Below, one piece after another: positions 63,234 through 64,000 of a DNA stretch of 64,000 bases. The DNA is taken from contig JBCBDX010000005.1 of NCBI GenBank assembly GCA_038529265.1, positions 62,001-126,000 on the forward strand, given 5' to 3'. A program made the position numbers and the translations under genes. The stretch comes from JBCBDX01 sp038529265 (lineage in GTDB: Bacteria; Pseudomonadota; Alphaproteobacteria; Rhizobiales; Rhizobiaceae). The notes under the pieces are model-generated. The model saw nothing but the letters and a program-made list of their open reading frames with translations, was not told where the DNA came from and did no database searches. The number at the start of each line of letters is the position of its first letter. The first letter of the stretch is position 1.

Positions 63234-64000
63234 CTATTCGGCAGCTTCAAGACGCGCGACCCGCACGCCTTGCGCCAAACCGGCCACAAAGGTGGAAACT
63301 GCATTGACGGTATCAGCCGTTGCGTTGCCGTCTTGGTCAAGTGATGTGGCCACCGCGTTTACGATAGCGGTCCCTACGACCACACCATCGGCATCACGTC
63401 CGATGGTGGCCGCCTGTTGCGCCGTCTTGACACCAAATCCGACGCACACCGGTAGGTTTGTGTGGCCTTTGATCCGGTTGACCGCCTCAGCCACGGCGTC
63501 CGTGTTGGCAATGGCAGAGCCGGTAATGCCTGTCATCGAAACATAGTAGACAAAGCCGGAAGTGTTCTCGAGCACCGCGGGCAGGCGTTTGTCATCAGTC
63601 GTCGGCGTGGCCAAGCGAATGAAAGAAACACCTTGCGCAAGAGCTGGAATGCACAATTCATTGTCCATCTCTGGCGGCAAATCGACGACGATCAAACCAT
63701 CGATCCCCGAAGCCTTGGCATCGACCAGAAACTGATCCACGCCGTAGATATAAATCGGGTTGTAATAACCCATCAAAACGATCGGTGTATCAACGTCAGC
63801 TTCGCGAAAAGCCTTTGCCATCGCCAGTGTCTTTTCGAGCGTCATGCCGCCTTTGAGCGCGCGTTGTCCCGCCATCTGGATCGCCGGACCGTCAGCCATC
63901 GGATCGGAAAAAGGCATGCCCAACTCGATGATATCAGCGCCGGCCTCAGGCAACGCCTTCATGATCTCAAGCGACGTTTCCACGTCAGGATCACCTCCCA
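63234..64000 (-). CDS. trpA: Tryptophan synthase alpha chain (5' end cut off by window edge)
   Basis: TIM-barrel subunit that releases indole from indole-3-glycerol phosphate for the beta subunit. The reading frame runs to the last base, and upstream of the GTG at 63983 it reads GGDPDVETSLEIMKAL, the conserved second-strand region, so about 30 N-terminal residues are missing. Catalytic Glu is in IIELGMPFSDPMADGPAIQ. The phosphate site is VCVGFGVKTAQQ, followed by ADGVVVGTAIVN. The accD gene follows after 33 bases. trpB should lie just beyond the window. Confidence 0.95.
   Translation of the reverse strand, partial: GGDPDVETSLEIMKALPEAGADIIELGMPFSDPMADGPAIQMAGQRALKGGMTLEKTLAMAKAFREADVDTPIVLMGYYNPIYIYGVDQFLVDAKASGIDGLIVVDLPPEMDNELCIPALAQGVSFIRLATPTTDDKRLPAVLENTSGFVYYVSMTGITGSAIANTDAVAEAVNRIKGHTNLPVCVGFGVKTAQQAATIGRDADGVVVGTAIVNAVATSLDQDGNATADTVNAVSTFVAGLAQGVRVARLEAAE

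Overview
The window reads as a gene-dense stretch of chromosome from a Hyphomicrobiales (Rhizobiales) alphaproteobacterium. The strongest argument is the right half. The order pckA / chvI-chvG-hprK-EIIA-HPr-ahcY-PAS kinase-tsaE/amgK-murU-addB-addA-trxA // folC-accD-trpA is, from knowledge of the group, the usual rhizobial arrangement. The pair uppP / NDUFA9-like and the short HPr kinase fit the same group. The genus is not identified; RTX, CUT2-transporter and inositol genes would suit a marine or plant/soil member.

Layout. 1-2477: end of a type II secretion operon (gspF, H, I, J). 2479-16253: a myo-inositol catabolism locus with a CUT2 ABC transporter, a LacI-type regulator, three Gfo/Idh/MocA dehydrogenases, iolE, iolD, a PhyH-family dioxygenase, iolC, iolB and an iolJ-type aldolase. 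Two identical 20-bp palindromes sit in its two divergent promoter regions and are probably the regulator's operators. 16275-18300: an unknown membrane protein and an ABA4-like protein divergent from a TetR regulator. 18307-22714: a translationally coupled operon of a membrane protein, a DyP peroxidase and an atypical P450, followed by an NtrC-type two-component pair (22828-25523). 25764-30250: a lipoprotein coupled to a long RTX lipase-like gene that carries an in-frame TAG at codon 25. 30636-30712: tRNA-Arg(CCG).

30867-32755: a ring-cleaving dioxygenase and an esterase-acetyltransferase fusion behind nested palindromes. 32752-36713: a Dpp-like ABC operon without ATPase genes. 36918-41317: housekeeping and small genes (uppP, TauE-like, NDUFA9-like, kbp, arfB, nitroreductase). 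41398-64000: the conserved rhizobial backbone described above, cut inside trpA.

The best candidates for something undescribed are: (1) the membrane protein/DyP/P450 operon, whose P450 lacks the usual I-helix acid-threonine pair; (2) the lipoprotein/RTX lipase pair with its in-frame amber codon; (3) a PhyH-type oxygenase embedded in an inositol operon. All product names come from motif reading, without database searches.
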